DNA from: Acanthaster planci
Taxonomy: Eukaryota > Echinodermata > Asteroidea > Valvatida > Acanthasteridae
Assembly (NCBI RefSeq): GCF_001949145.1
Contig: NW_019091644.1
Span: 138,080-202,079 of the forward strand
Length of the DNA stretch: 64,000 nucleotides
Reading direction: 5' to 3'
Position numbers and translations under genes: made by a program. Below the pieces are notes generated by a model, which was not told the origin of the DNA, did no database searches, and saw nothing but the letters and a program-made list of their open reading frames with translations. Of the stretch, positions 10,701 to 23,737 are shown piece after piece; within the stretch, counting starts at the first letter, position 1; each line of letters begins with the position of its first letter.

Positions 10701-13700
10701 AAATCCGTCCCAAGCTTGAAATGACAGTGTATAGACAGTAGATAGTGTCGTTATCCTATGTTAAACAATAAAACCTGAAAGCCGGATGTTGCAGTAAACA
10801 AGTTATATGATTAAGGCAACTGTAGGCAGACACTTAATGGTTTTCATCATTGCCAACCAGCATGTCAGCTAAAATACCCTTTTATTCCTACCTTCCCTCC
10901 GACAAAATCTTTGATTTTTGGTGCCAACGGGTAATATTCAAAGGTCAGGTTTTGAACAACAAAAGCTCGTTACTTTACATGTACCCGCAATATAGCTATA
11001 ATTTTCATTAATTCCTCCCTGCAACGTTCAAGCTAATTCTCTGCCTTAATGCCGATATGCCAATAACCGCCTGAAGGCATTGCTAATTAGTGTACTTCCA
11101 CGGGGCGAGAGGCTTAGCACGTTTGCAATTATGTAGTAATCACGAGGAGAAAATGCCACTGTAACTTCTTCCTTATTCTGACAGCGACTGCTTGTCAAAT
11201 TACACCGATATTTACAACGCAAACGATAATTGCACGTCGGTTTTTTTCCCTTGGGGATTTCTGCTTATATACCGGTATATTGACAGCTCGCTCTGACTTT
11301 TTCTTGAACAATTATACGGCAACTATCAGAAAAATACTCTAATTGATTTTGAGCCTAGGAAGGGAAAGCTAATTTTTTTTACGTGAGATACCCACCTCGC
11401 CAAGACAGTTTGCACAACGACAAAAACTACTGTCATTTTTCACAACATGAGAAAATGAGTGTTTCATGCGCAAATGTCCGTTGCTCAGGAGTCGATGAGA
11501 TTTGACTTTGCATAGGAAGGCAATAGCGTTAAGAAAACATGACAGTCGTGCTACCGCAGCCTTTTTTGAAATCTACGGGGTTATTCGGAGGGAGACGTAA
11601 TCAGTGTGCGCACTTTTTTGGCAGTTCAAAGTAAAACAATCCCCTTAAAGCCAACCTCGACTTGCTCCATTCATTTTGTTTTAAGATATAGCGTAACACG
11701 TTAATGTATAACTCGTGTCCGGCGTAAACACATATTTGCCGTATTAATCAGCCCGTTGGCCTACCCATAGCCAAAGTATTAGAAAAAAAAGGAAGGAAAA
11801 AGAAAAACCCACAGCAAATAATAACACGGCTTGCTCGTGAATGAGAACAGAAAGGGAAATGTGGCAGACACAGGGTTCGTTATCGACCACTCTTGGGAAG
11901 AGTGAGGGGTAATGTTGGTCACCGTGGTAATTCAAAATGGTCGAAATGAGCTACTCTGGCAAGGACCTCCTCAAAAATCATCTCTGACAAAAGCCAGGTC
12001 ATTACTTCACGCTTTTACCAGCCAGTCCCTTAAACCAGGACTGTGTTTCAGTAGGGATTTGCATCCCTGTAAATTATGGTTTGGATTGACAACAGAGCTC
12101 ATTGTAAGGGTACTTTTATAATGAGCAATGTTTTGTACCCAAACCCTGAGCTCATTTTTGTAAAGCAGGCAGCAGCAGAATTTCCCTTCCACAGAGGAAC
12201 TTCGACAGAAGAACACAGTCACAGCTGTAATAAGCATTTCAGGTTGTGATCATTTTTTTCAGGTTAAAATTAACTTTAATGGCATCGTGCACCGATCCCT
12301 GATGGTTGCACCACGCTGCCAAGTTGACAAGTGTACTTTCTCTCTTTTTCAGACCTGAAGGTATTTAGATAGCTTGCATTACTCTGCCAAATTGAAGTGT
12401 CTTGAAGTGAAAAAATGAAAATAACGAATTCACGAATTCGAATCTTTCGTGCCGCATAAAAGCGACCACGTCATGTTGTTGAAGCCTTCAAGGCATTAAT
12501 TACTGAAGCGAGAATATTTGCAAAAGTCATAAGCATAGTATGGAGAAGCGACAAACCTGCCGGAGAACTTCATTACGTGGACATTAGTTTCCAAATAAGT
12601 CTCGATTTCTTCACAACAAAAGTTTACGAAATCTACAAATAATATCAGACCCCCCATTTTAAACTCTTATTTCGATGTAAAACTCGTATTTGGGACTCCT
12701 AGTATGGGCCCAGATTCACACGAGTGGATAAATGGTGAGAGTTCTAGTTGAAATCCATCGTGCAAAGTTTTCTTTACAATTCATCCATTTTTTCTGATGG
12801 CTTTGGGACTCATTTTGTCGCCACTTCCTCTGGGTTAACCATTCAAAACGAATTTTTAAGGAATTATTGTTTGTAGAGGTCACCTGTGCCCAGATCTTCT
12901 ACGACAAAATGCAACAAATAATGTAACTATAGCGGAATGTTCAGTTATGGAGGCATAGTCAGTACTCCTACACAGCCTTCACTGACATACAGGCAGAGGT
13001 TAAAACAATACAAACTGTATTGCATATCGAGTGTAAACCTGGGTTACCATACACAGTGCGCCTATAGAATGTTAACTGGCGCTCACACATCCTAGCAAAA
13101 TAAATAGAGAAACGGCACTGACACACCGTGCTCCCAGACATCTAAGCCTGACCGGCGGTGCACCTGCCGGCCGATGTAGGCGCGAGGGTTGATCAAATCT
13201 GACAACGCCGTAATGCCCGCTTGTTGGACGTACTCTAAGGATCGCACTAACTCGGACGAGTGAATCCCTCCTAATGGCCGGCGTTCGGTCTTTCGACATT
13301 TGCGATGTTGCTTCTCTACGGCAGGTCTCTGCCACTACATTCGCAAAAAGCAATTAAAGCACGTTATCTGAGAACACCCGGGCCCTGTTTCTGTTGTACT
13401 TTCTAGCGATGTGGCGGTTGACTTCAATCGCACGAGCACGGCTTGCCAAAATATCGCTGCCCTGCACGGTGCACTTGAAGTGCACGAGGTATACATGTAG
13501 TGACTTGAAATGCAGACGGCTTTTTACCATCTCGATAAGGCCCGTTCGGTCTGCAGTACATCTGAGGGTGTTTTTATAAACTCCAAGGAAATATAGTCCC
13601 GATAACAGACGGAGCATTCTTAATCTATTCAGACATGCATATGTGGCTTAAAATTGTAAGCTGTATTTTACAAAATGGACTCTTACGGTAATTGACATTG

Positions 13701-14457
13701 ACCTCGTGTCTAATGCGTTGCAACCAGAGTCTCCACCGTAGACCATGGCAAATAGATTGCTCCTTGCTGACTAGCCATTATTTGTGTGTCTCGTTCGCTT
13801 GGGTGATATTGTTTTTTCATCCTGTAGTCCATGCCTACTGAAAGTGCCTTAGGACAGTCTTTACGGCTGAATCCATCCTCTCTCAAGAAATGTTCCATTT
13901 AGCTTGAAAACGAAAGGATAGTGGTATTTCCATGTGTTTGGTACGCATGACTAGGGGCGTAGCGACTACATGGGGTGTGTGTGGGGAGAGCTGCTTAACC
14001 CCCCCCATGATTAATTCCAGTCGGCCAATGAGGCTTTGGAAGGTAAATGAATCCCAAATTGGTAGATAAATGATATACGTTGGCCGCTGGCACTTCCCCC
14101 CCCTGAGACATGGAATGCAGCGTACCACGGATTTCCGTTTTACACAAAAAGAGGTTTGCAAACAAGTTACCAGTCGGCAAATTTTCCAAATGCATTCGTC
14201 TGTTGTGATCACTGACGATTACTTGGCAGTGAAGCTGTCACTCGAATGCATATTAGCTCCAGTTTGGTGGAATTCTCAGTGTTAAACGAGAAAGTGATTT
14301 TAAAAATGCAAGCCCGTAGTGGATCAAGCTGCGTGCATGGTTGTCGATCAACTCGCCCAATTTTTCATAAAAGCTGAAAATCAACATTCCCAAGTACACA
14401 AATTCACAAGATTAAGCCATTTCAAGCCAGAATTCAAAGAGTTTTGTCAACATAGTT
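7756..14457. other. Long gene-poor stretch
   Basis: No gene, RNA gene or clear transposon is seen. Palindromic octamers occur: TGACGTCA at 8930-8937 and TACATGTA near 10500, 10978 and 13493. Open frames are all of chance length. Confidence 0.4.
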
Positions 14458-14485
14458 GGTTCGAGTCTATGGGTTCGAGTCTATG
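14458..14485. repeat. 14-bp perfect tandem duplication
   Basis: GGTTCGAGTCTATG occurs twice in direct succession. A small slippage duplication. Confidence 0.85.
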
Positions 14486-15977
14486 GGGATACCCGATCAA
14501 AATAATGAATCGGCAATAGCTAAATGCCATCGAGGTTTTACTGGACGCGCTCACAATTTTGCCGTATGACAAGAACACGGCAACATCGGACTTGGCACCA
14601 GATCAAATATTTTGTGGATCAACACCTTACAAGAGAAAGTCTCAGCGCCTGCTTCTCTGTCTGTATCGTGTACAATCAGTACCACCCTTCCCCGTGAGTA
14701 TCTCTCACCATCCTTTATTTCCCGTGAGAGGCGTCTTTCGCGCCGTTATTGTTTATACCTAATACATCCGAGCCGGATCCTCACGCAATCTATTTGTCAC
14801 TCCTTAAAACCCGCAATGAAATTTGTGGGTCAGTCCTTGGCGTCTTCCACTGGATGTCGTCCTCTCCGCCCATGGCTTCTTCAGCCTCCGTATTGAAGCT
14901 GCCTTTGAATAGACTTGCCTCTTGTCACTAATTCCACTTTGCCATTTACGTGGTGGCCGCCCCATTCTCGTTTTCTCGTCACATTGCCCGAGGCCACCAC
15001 TGTAAAACATTCAATATAGTTTTTCCATTCTGGTGCAGCCTCACTGGAGTTCCTACAGCCCCAATTTTGCATCTTTCCATCGATAAATATTCAAAAACTC
15101 AAAGGAAATCTGAATAGATGGTTCTCACTTTAACGGTTTTTTTTTTCCTTTCCCCTGTCACAGCCCACACAATGGGTGGCGTTCATTCCTTTACGTGCTT
15201 GGAGGGGACCAAATAAAACGGCTGTAAAGTTACCTGAAGCAGCCCGTGGATTTTCCCCCCAAATAACACATTGTTCAATTTATGTGTGATTTTTTCTTTA
15301 CATCGGTCCTGCTTATGAAAAAAGGTGGTAGGTTTATTGTGAAGAGACAGCGCGCAAAAGTTCTCTCCAAGGGTTTACCGTGTCGATCTGCAGTTCACTA
15401 CACAGAATGCACGACTATAAAATAATGAGTTTATAGCTTGAAAAAAGTACAAAACTGATCGCTGTCAGCGTGGTGGTTACACCTTTTGGTTTATCAGTTT
15501 TCCATGCGTTTCCTCATTGCATTCCCGGGCTTAATTTCATGGCACTGCTTGACAGTTAGCAGAAAAGTCGTGCTTACTGCAGCAAGTGAAACCGTAACTA
15601 CTATTTCATGGCGATGTTCAGCGTGGCTGTGCCAACTGTAAGTTGTGCGTCAGTTGAGCAATTTTTTTTTCGTCCGAAGTAAGCGTGCCTTTGCTGTGCT
15701 ACTGACATGCGTGAAATACACAAGGCCTCGTTTGGCGTTCCCTGCTCATATAAGTCGATGGGTGATAAACCGTTAAGCGATTTCTATGTTGAATTATGTA
15801 GGCCTATGGTATAGTCCATCATGCAGACAAGCTGTCCACAAAAGGGGCTGTCGCCGGGGAGTGTTCGATAAAAGAGGAAACCTATGCTTCCTTGTGTTGA
15901 AATACAGTGTTGAAAAATCGTTTCCATTACACATTTCTTCAACCGTGTCTACCGTACTAGAACTCACTGCACGTAGC
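14486..15977. other. Intergenic sequence
   Basis: No supported feature apart from a TAGGCCTA octamer at 15799-15806. Confidence 0.4.
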
Positions 15978-15981
15978 TTAA

Positions 15982-16292
15982 AGAGCACCTCTCAGGAAAA
16001 TTTGTTTTCTCTGACGGATTTATCAGTTCAAATAAATATGGCAGCATCCAAATCGAACGCAGTGTCATTTGTCTTCAGAGCTCAACTTTAACAAGCTAAG
16101 AAGGGCTCTTTGTCTTTTCAAGCCATGATGCGAATTCTGAATGTAGATTGCGTCATTTGGAGACAACAGAGATAACGAGGGGAACCCTTGCCCTATGTTC
16201 GTTGTGGATAAACTCTTGTGCATGCCAAACAATGGTTACATGCTTGCATATTTAGTTGAACAGATAAAATCAGAGAAAATCAGAGGTGCTCT
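15982..16292. mobile_element. TTAA-flanked inverted-repeat element (piggyBac-like MITE candidate)
   Basis: A 311-bp segment starts AGAGCACCTCT and ends AGAGGTGCTCT, a perfect 11-base terminal inverted repeat that extends imperfectly inward. TTAA lies directly outside both ends (15978-15981 and 16293-16296). TTAA duplication is the hallmark of piggyBac-type insertion. The interior holds no transposase, so it would be non-autonomous. The terminal bases do not match the usual piggyBac CCY start, so the superfamily assignment is tentative. Confidence 0.6.
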
Positions 16293-16296
16293 TTAA

Positions 16297-17577
16297 TTTC
16301 GGGAATTTCATCGTTTTAAATGAAGTGATCCAAATGCACAAAGCGTGTAAGTTGTCGTTTTTTAAATAGGCCTTGCATGGGTACACGTAGAGGTTTTTTT
16401 CTTCTAATCCAAAGGTGATAAACCACCACCGCTTCTCATGTAACCGTACAAAGCATGACCGCCCTCGCCAACTGCACTCTATTCATTTCTGGCTGTCTTC
16501 ATGTTTGTGGCAAATAACCGTAAGAGGTCCACCCAGAGAAGACGTAGTCATGCAAGTCGTATCGAAGTTGTACAAACACGCTCAGCGGACTCCTGTCAAA
16601 ATAGAGGCAGCGAAAAACTCCCCGCACAGGCGGAACAGGTAGCATTTGTTGTCCCAGTTGTTCAAGTAGCGAGGCTTTCCGAGCCCCTGAGAAGGGATTT
16701 CTTGCTACACGATGCCAGAAGGCAACAAGCTTTTTTTTCCCTTAAATTCCGACAAGTCTGAATTTTTAATTGGGTTTCGCGGATGATCTCTGGCTTCAAG
16801 GAGCTTGGGCTGCAACCTTTGAGCTTTAGCAGTCGACCAAAGCACCGAGGAAAAGGTCAAAGTGGGATGCTCAAGGAGCAGACGAGAGTGTAAGACGTAC
16901 AATTTCAGAGCACAGTGCTTTCCATCCCAATGACAGGTCTCATCCAAGGTTATCCTTGGCAGAATTTGATGGTCATCGATTTCTGTGATGATTCAAAAAC
17001 TGCAGGACTTTCTTTGAGCTGAGCCCATCTGTATGTAGCTGTTGTTAAATATTGTTGGTTTGTAATCCAACTGTGATTTAGTAATTTCATTCGAGCATTA
17101 TCAGGGGGGAGGGACAAACCACTTTCTTCTAGGGGTAAATTAAATTTCCCCGGAGGGGAGCAAATAGCACTCAAAGTGATAAAACGTTAACGGCTGGCGG
17201 GATCAATTTTGACGTTTTTCAAGCAAATACGCGATTTCCATTCCAATTCTCTTCATTTCTCTTGTTTCCTTTTTTTTCATATTGGTATTGTACAGGGGCA
17301 AGCACCCCACTTAGCCCCGCCCAAGACACTCATGCATCAAACCACTGATAACTTCTGGACTTACTCGGGAGACGATTTGCGGCTCGTTTGCACTCATTGC
17401 TCGCTGATCGCGAGGTCTTGAATCTACTTTAAAAGCCCCGTGTGGTATAATATTGAGTATCGTCTTTTTTAGGGGGAGATGTGTGCTTTGTATTACTGTG
17501 CTCTGGTGGTAGGCCTACATGTTAAATTGGAGTCAAAAGACATAGAATACACAATGGATCTAGTGTCGACGATACGA
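16297..17577. other. Intergenic sequence
   Basis: No supported gene. A TAGGCCTA octamer lies at 17510-17517. Confidence 0.4.
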
Positions 17578-17610
17578 CTTGTATAAATAAGGATGCCTTA
17601 CTTATACAAG
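17578..17610. repeat. Near-perfect 33-base hairpin
   Basis: Two 15-base arms, CTTGTATAAATAAGG and CCTTACTTATACAAG, are separated by three bases, with one mismatch. The arms contain a TATAAATA string. Confidence 0.7.
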
Positions 17611-17639
17611 ACATGTTACCTTGCCTCTAAAACGTAATA

Positions 17640-17764
17640 CGTGCGATTCACATCTCAAAGTGCGAAATCTCTCCACCCTTTCCACACTGGGAAGACAGAT
17701 TTCGCGCACTGTGATTGGTCAACACCGTGCAAACTCTTGGAGGCGCACTATTGTGAAACGCCCG
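17640..17764. mobile_element. TA-flanked palindromic MITE, family A, copy 1 (left arm deleted)
   Basis: The ends CGTGCGATTC and GAAACGCCCG are bordered by TA on both sides. The right arm matches copies 3 and 4 (GATTTCGCGCACTGTGATTGG onward), but most of the left arm is missing, so the copy is 125 bp instead of 168. Confidence 0.65.
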
Positions 17765-17766
17765 TA

Positions 17767-20700
17767 TTATACTGTACGACCCTGCGGTGCATGGTGTTTA
17801 CACCCGTCATTGGCCCATGGGCACTTTCAACTGCACATCCCACGTGCACTTGCGGCAAATCTCACGGCGACTTCAGGCAAATTACAAAATTTGTTACTGA
17901 AATCAGTACCTTAGGCGTACATTAGACTGCGCCTTGCGGATAATTTACAGAATTAGATTACTAGCAAATGTCATTCCTTATTTTTCTACGTGTATTTTTC
18001 CCTCATTCTTTTCATTCTCTATTTCCTTACCTTTCCTTCTCCCAGGATTGCTTTGACTCACATTTTAGTCACAAGGCAATACCTAGCCCCTCTGACCCGC
18101 TCTGACGTCTTGTATCAACTCGTTAACCGAGATTCACTTCAAACATTGTTATCGAACACTCGTCTCGGTAAACCAACGCTCCATCGAAGAGCAGAAGGGT
18201 AATTATAATGCAGCAAAGTCCCCAACGGGGGACGGCCGTTGTGATAAGTCGTGCCTCAGTCCAATCCCTTGCAAAAACACACTCAACTCGCGCTGATCGA
18301 CAGAATCATAAAAGCACAGTTCGAGAACTTCGTGCAGGACGACCGGTCCGCACAGTAAACCCATAGCCTGAGCCGGCCTTCATACCCAAAGAATTCGAAT
18401 TCACAGAAAAGGGCCAGAAAAGATTTGAATCTATCACGCCAAACCCCGGTTTCCCCCTTGTCGTGAGCAAGGGATACAATTCTCACCTACCTAGCTCAAG
18501 GTTGGGATGCGGTTGAGACCAGGATGAGGCTGTAACAAAATGCCATCCCAAATCGTCTCAATGTAGGCGGTAATAATAGCTCCTTCGTGCTTCTTTCATT
18601 GCTACTGTGCGAAACGTGAGCGGCTAAGTTGCGCTTCGTGATTGAGGCTTTTGCAGAAATATTTTTGGACTTGCTTGATCCAAAGACAAACTGACAAGTG
18701 GCAATGGGATTACGCCTCCCGTATTGAGTTGGGTTTGAGGCGAGGGTTGATTTAATTTACCGTCATACTTTTGCAGCAGAAATACTAAAACTACATGAGA
18801 ACGGTGTACTTTCTTCTTACCAACTCAAGACATCACGAGGTACAACGAAAGAAATTTTTGGAGGCTAACATTAATGGTCCCTTGAAACCCAAGAAGTTTA
18901 ATTTCACATATGCACGCCAAGTCTCCTTTCCAGCCGTCATATATTTTCCCTAATGCGTTTTCCGATTTGCCCACTGCGAGTGCAAAGTACATTTGTAAAA
19001 AAAAAGAAAAAAAAAACGACAAAAAAATAATAAAACCACCTGCTGTGAGGCAGTTTTAAAGGCGGGCACGAATCGACACAATATGCAGTGACTTTTTCTA
19101 ATATACATGTACTTTTGCTCATTTACCACATAATCCAATTAAGCCTCAATGTTTAGGTCAGCAAACGTTTTTCGCGGAGTCAGTGACCACATTTGTGGCC
19201 GAAAATATAATTAGAGGGTAGAACGACAGGAGTCGCGCGTAATCTCCACTGAAAAGCTGTCTGAATTTGTGTGTAAAAACGGGCTTTTTTTCACAAGAGA
19301 ACTTTTCGCTCGATGGACAAGAGCCCCAAATACTCTCTGCGGCGTGACACGTTTTACTCGACCGCGTGGGACACCAGGTGCCACCTACGTATGGCGGTGA
19401 AAAAAAATCCAACAAGATCCATCATCGTCCCGTATAGGGCAGAAATAACACGGCGACAAGTCATGTCCTCCGGGTACTACTTATGCGATCGGCAGCGGGT
19501 ACAATAAACCAAACAAGAAGTGGCTGAAGTTCCTCCGAAAAATGTCAGCATGGCATCTGTGCACATATGGCTCTAAATTCATGCATTGTTTTTTTTTCTT
19601 TTCTTTTCTTGGGGGTTGAAACATATATAGGCCTGTATTAATTTAGTTATGCAAGTTCTACGATCACATAGGTTATTTCTAGTCGTTTTTTTTTACTTGA
19701 CGTCACCTCAGCCCAATATTCTGCTTTAAGAAACAAACTCATGAGCCCCGCGACACCTCGATAACCCGATACTTAGCGCATCCTTGCAGCGACGTTCATC
19801 CGTCAAATTTAGGAGTTATCCGGCTCCAGACACGGTCAGACATGAAAGATTGAGGATAAAAGATGGTCGTAGTAGAGATTTGTATGGAGCAGGCAGTCAG
19901 TTTTGCAGACTTAACTGAAAAGGCCAATGTTACACTCTCTTTGGGCAATCTCTTTCTAGTGATTTTGCCACACAACACAAGTTGCAACAATCATAGAGCA
20001 TGGAAACAGATGAAACATTTCCACATCACCCAAATACCTCGAGGCAAAAAAAGCCATACTGTAATCAATCGAGGCCGGCAAATCGCGACAAGCACTCACA
20101 GCCTAAAAGCTGTGCACAAAATCGACGTGGTCGATATTTTTGTATGGGCAACAGTTCACTTGACCCGGCAATGCGATCCATCATAAAAAGTCTTGCTTTC
20201 ATTCGCAACGATTTGACCGAAATCAGCGGAAGGGGAAAAAAACACGTGAACATCGAGATCCACTGGCATTTTGATGTCCAGGTGTTACACGAGTTACCCG
20301 TTCGATTCAGACTCGGTCCAATCTTTTACTCACAGGTGAAGGACGAAAATAACTTCATGATAACTCACTGTTTTGAAATGTCGTATGTCACCAGTGCTGC
20401 GGTTAACATTTCATTCGCATCGTCCAGTGAGCCGAATATCGATGTGTTCCACAAAACATAATTATGTTGGCACGTGCATTACCCGCACAACGCGTAAGGT
20501 TACTTGGGTCTTTCACAAGACAACCATCTGCGGCGGGGGAAATTCAAAACCGGTAATCGTGCCTTGCGCTGGACGGCATCTTTGTTCATGAAACTGCCGT
20601 CTGCAAGCGGATAGCCGGTTTTTTGTTGAAGTTTAAAGCCAACAAAGAGAGGCCGAGAGTTGTGCCATGATATGTGTGGCTCGTATTTACCGGAAGCAGG

Positions 20701-21797
20701 TCGACCGTAAACATATGCTATTATGCAGACACGTGCATTGCAACAGAACACATAATAAACAATGTTAATGATTACGCTGTCTTTTGGTGGTATTTGATTC
20801 TATAAAGTACAGATTCCATAAAGTAAAGTAAACATTCAGTCCTGTTAGTTTGGGGAGTGCATATACTACTAGGTGTTTTGATGAATTAACCTGTTCCAGA
20901 ACTGCATGTCATTCGACTTGAAATGGTAGCTCTCTCAACAGCTTTGTACACAGGATAAAAAAGCCTTTGTCCTTCAATCTGCAAATGCAGTCCCAGGCTG
21001 ATAGGGTTACCGTAATATTAACTGGGGGAATGAGGTTGTGTCGCTATCTCCTCCAAGAGGTCCTAACCCGTGATTAAGGCACGCGCAGGTTTCCTTACAA
21101 CAAGAATGAGTGAGATTTGATCGGATCAGAAATACGAGACCTTTTTCATTTCCTCGCGTGCCGATCTCCAAACTTTCGTTTTCACTGCGGCAATAATCCG
21201 GTGAGTTGGATTTGTGTGTGTGTATGCTGTCGTCCACAGAGAACCGTTTCTGCCGAACGCAGTTTCCTGACGTGCACGTTTCTTTGTCGGGCGTTCCCGT
21301 ATATACAACAAAATCGGCGCACTCTCTCCCTTGTTTGTTCGCGAAACCGTACTGTCTGCGGGTGAGCAGACGCTTGCTGCGTGCAATCGTGCCCCATAGG
21401 CAGTCCTGAATCGATCGCCGTAATTACATTGTCGTGACATTCGAAGTGGGAAACCACTTGTGTGGAGACTTTTCTTTTTGCTCGTAAGCTAAAGTGAACG
21501 ATGCTGCGAGAAGTTGATGAAAAGTAGCATGGGAAATCTGTTTACGTGCAGTACCGTATATTTCGTTTCGTGTGTAGGCAATGGCACCAGTTTGATGAAG
21601 ATCAAAAGTTGCAAAAGCAGGAACGTCGTGTACAGAAAAAAACGTGCACAAAGTGCATGGGTTTTACTCAGGACACAAACTATAACAAGCAGTATGGTGT
21701 AATGGGGAAAAGCGTTGGGAAGTGTTCAGAGGTATTAAATTAACACTTTACGGGGGACTGGCGCACGCGCGACTTCTGCCAAAACTCTGTATTTTTC
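17767..21797. other. Intergenic sequence with homopolymer tracts
   Basis: A-rich tract at 18997-19036, TTTTC-type simple repeat at about 19589-19610, and a TGACGTCA octamer at 19698-19705. A 153-codon open frame at 20000-20461 has no recognisable domain and is within chance length. Confidence 0.4.
18997..19036. repeat. A-rich simple repeat
   Basis: Mostly A with isolated G, C and T. It could be a low-complexity tract or an old retroposon tail, but no element body was recognised beside it. Confidence 0.75.
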
Positions 21798-21925
21798 CAC
21801 GTACTTGAAATCTAACACGTACGTACGTACGTGAAATGATCACGTACGTACACGAATGTGAAAGTTTTCACGTACGCACGTGGAAATTTTCCCGTACAAA
21901 CTTTCACGCACGGAGGCCTACGTGA
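21798..21925. repeat. Nested ACGT palindrome cluster
   Basis: Contains a perfect 18-base palindrome, CACGTACGTACGTACGTG, at 21816-21833. Further CACGTACG segments in both orientations surround it, with TTCCACGTAC at the left and GCACGTGGAA at the right. Confidence 0.75.
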
Positions 21926-23603
21926 ACCGATTTTTATTTGTTGAAGAGCTGATGCATTTCCGTAGTGGAAGGAGTCCTGTTAAAATTGGGCAGAATACGC
22001 GCTGGAGTGCAGTGCGGGGAAGGGATTACCGGTATCCATCTAGACCATGCAGCACATAGTACTTGCCTAAACAACGAAACAACCACCGAACTTTCATGAC
22101 TAGCTTTAGGCCTGACTTGTGGGAGTCACCCGACCCCACCAGGTACAGGTGCAGCCATGGGGGAGATTAAAGTTCAGTCTTCAGTCAATCTGACTTTGAG
22201 GTTTTTAATTATGAATTTTGCCCTTACATCCAAAGCACTGTATACTCAACGTTTCCGAGAGCTCCCGAAACAAAGGGCAAAGGGCAAAACTCATGATGAA
22301 TATTTCACACCATTCTCCTTGACGCACATCTTTCCCAGCCTGAAAAAGCTGCAGTCTCAAATACATGCAAAGGATTGATGTGAGACGATCCATTCCATGC
22401 CTCAGTCGGTCGACCAGGGGAAGTTAGACGGCCACAGTACGGGTTTGACTACATAACAGCGAGACTTCACTCACATGCCTTACGAAACAGGAAAAAAGAT
22501 CATTAGTTGAAATAAAATTTGGCAACAAGTCTTTTTTTTCGGCAGCTCCACTTAAGCCAACACATTCAACGGATGTCAACAGGCGAATCTCTAGAAACAC
22601 CTCTCTCCTCTTGAAACGGAATTTCATTTTGGCCGGTAAACACAACACAAGTGTCCCACAGATACGTCACTCCACGGCCGTCGTCACTTCCTCCGACCTT
22701 CCCTCCCTGTCAGCCGCGTTGTATTCCACTCGGTTTTGACCATCGAGCGATTTGACGACGGATACGAAGCCACCAGAAGCTTCCGCACCAACAAATGATT
22801 GCTGACCGTCCCAACAAACCACTCCAGGAGGCGGGAAATGCAAAGTGTTTTCCGCGAGGGTACTCGAAGGGCTCGTAAAGCGAGGTGTGCGTAACCAAGC
22901 TCCCAGAAAATCTCGCTTATAAGTTATAGGAAAGTCTCAGATATGCACTTCATTTACCTGCCAGCTCGTCGAATAAGCCTATAGCGCCGAGTGTTTGGAC
23001 CATTTGCACTTTTCCACCAGCATTGGTCATCAGTACACAGGATTTATTTGTAAAGAGAGCCCTACAATGTAATATGTTCCATCTAACCTGCCCAAAACAT
23101 GGCACTCATCCGACGCAAGTGTCTGCATGGAAAAATAAATTGACTGCAACGACGTCTTTGAATAATTATACTCCATATAATGACAGACAGTTAAAGTCAA
23201 TTTCTGAAGAAAATATTTACGACGAAATATATTATTTTTCCCATACAAGTACAGGAAGGCACAGTCGTAATTCTTTCCTTGATATAATATCCGTTTCTAA
23301 CGATGAACTATGCGTGGGCAATGCGCCATCATAAAAATACATAATTGCTTCAGACAGTTGGGCAGTGTGGCCGTGAAAATTAAATTTATGTTCCTTGCCA
23401 ACACTAACTCCTTGAACATCGGCACTCAATCACGGGGGCATATCCTAAGGACTTTACTAAGATATGCCTACATGTTGTGGTCAGCACATGATAGAATACG
23501 AATTCGGTCGTAAATAGAAACGCATCCTTAGGCAAACTGTCATCTCAAATGTAATTTTTCCCGTAATATAATTGATAATTGTCGAAATTTTGGTGAGAGG
23601 TGA
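21926..23603. other. Intergenic sequence
   Basis: A CpG-richer patch at about 22670-22880 has no open frame of note. Nothing else is supported. Confidence 0.35.
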
Positions 23604-23737
23604 TATTGTTCAAACATTGAAACTTACAACACAACTGAAATTGTTTGTTGAATAATGTAATTTATTAAAGTATTGTTCAAACATTTAAACTTACAAAACA
23701 ACTGAAATTGTTTGTTGAATAATGTAATTCATTCAAA
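23604..23737. repeat. 67-bp tandem duplication, two copies
   Basis: Units start TATTGTTCAAACATT at 23604 and 23671 and differ at only a few positions. The unit is AT-rich and no coding frame runs through it. Confidence 0.9.

Noticed and set aside
20000-20461. 153-codon open frame on the plus strand
   Set aside because: It is the longest frame after the receptor but has no recognisable domain. Its length is within what random sequence of this size gives.
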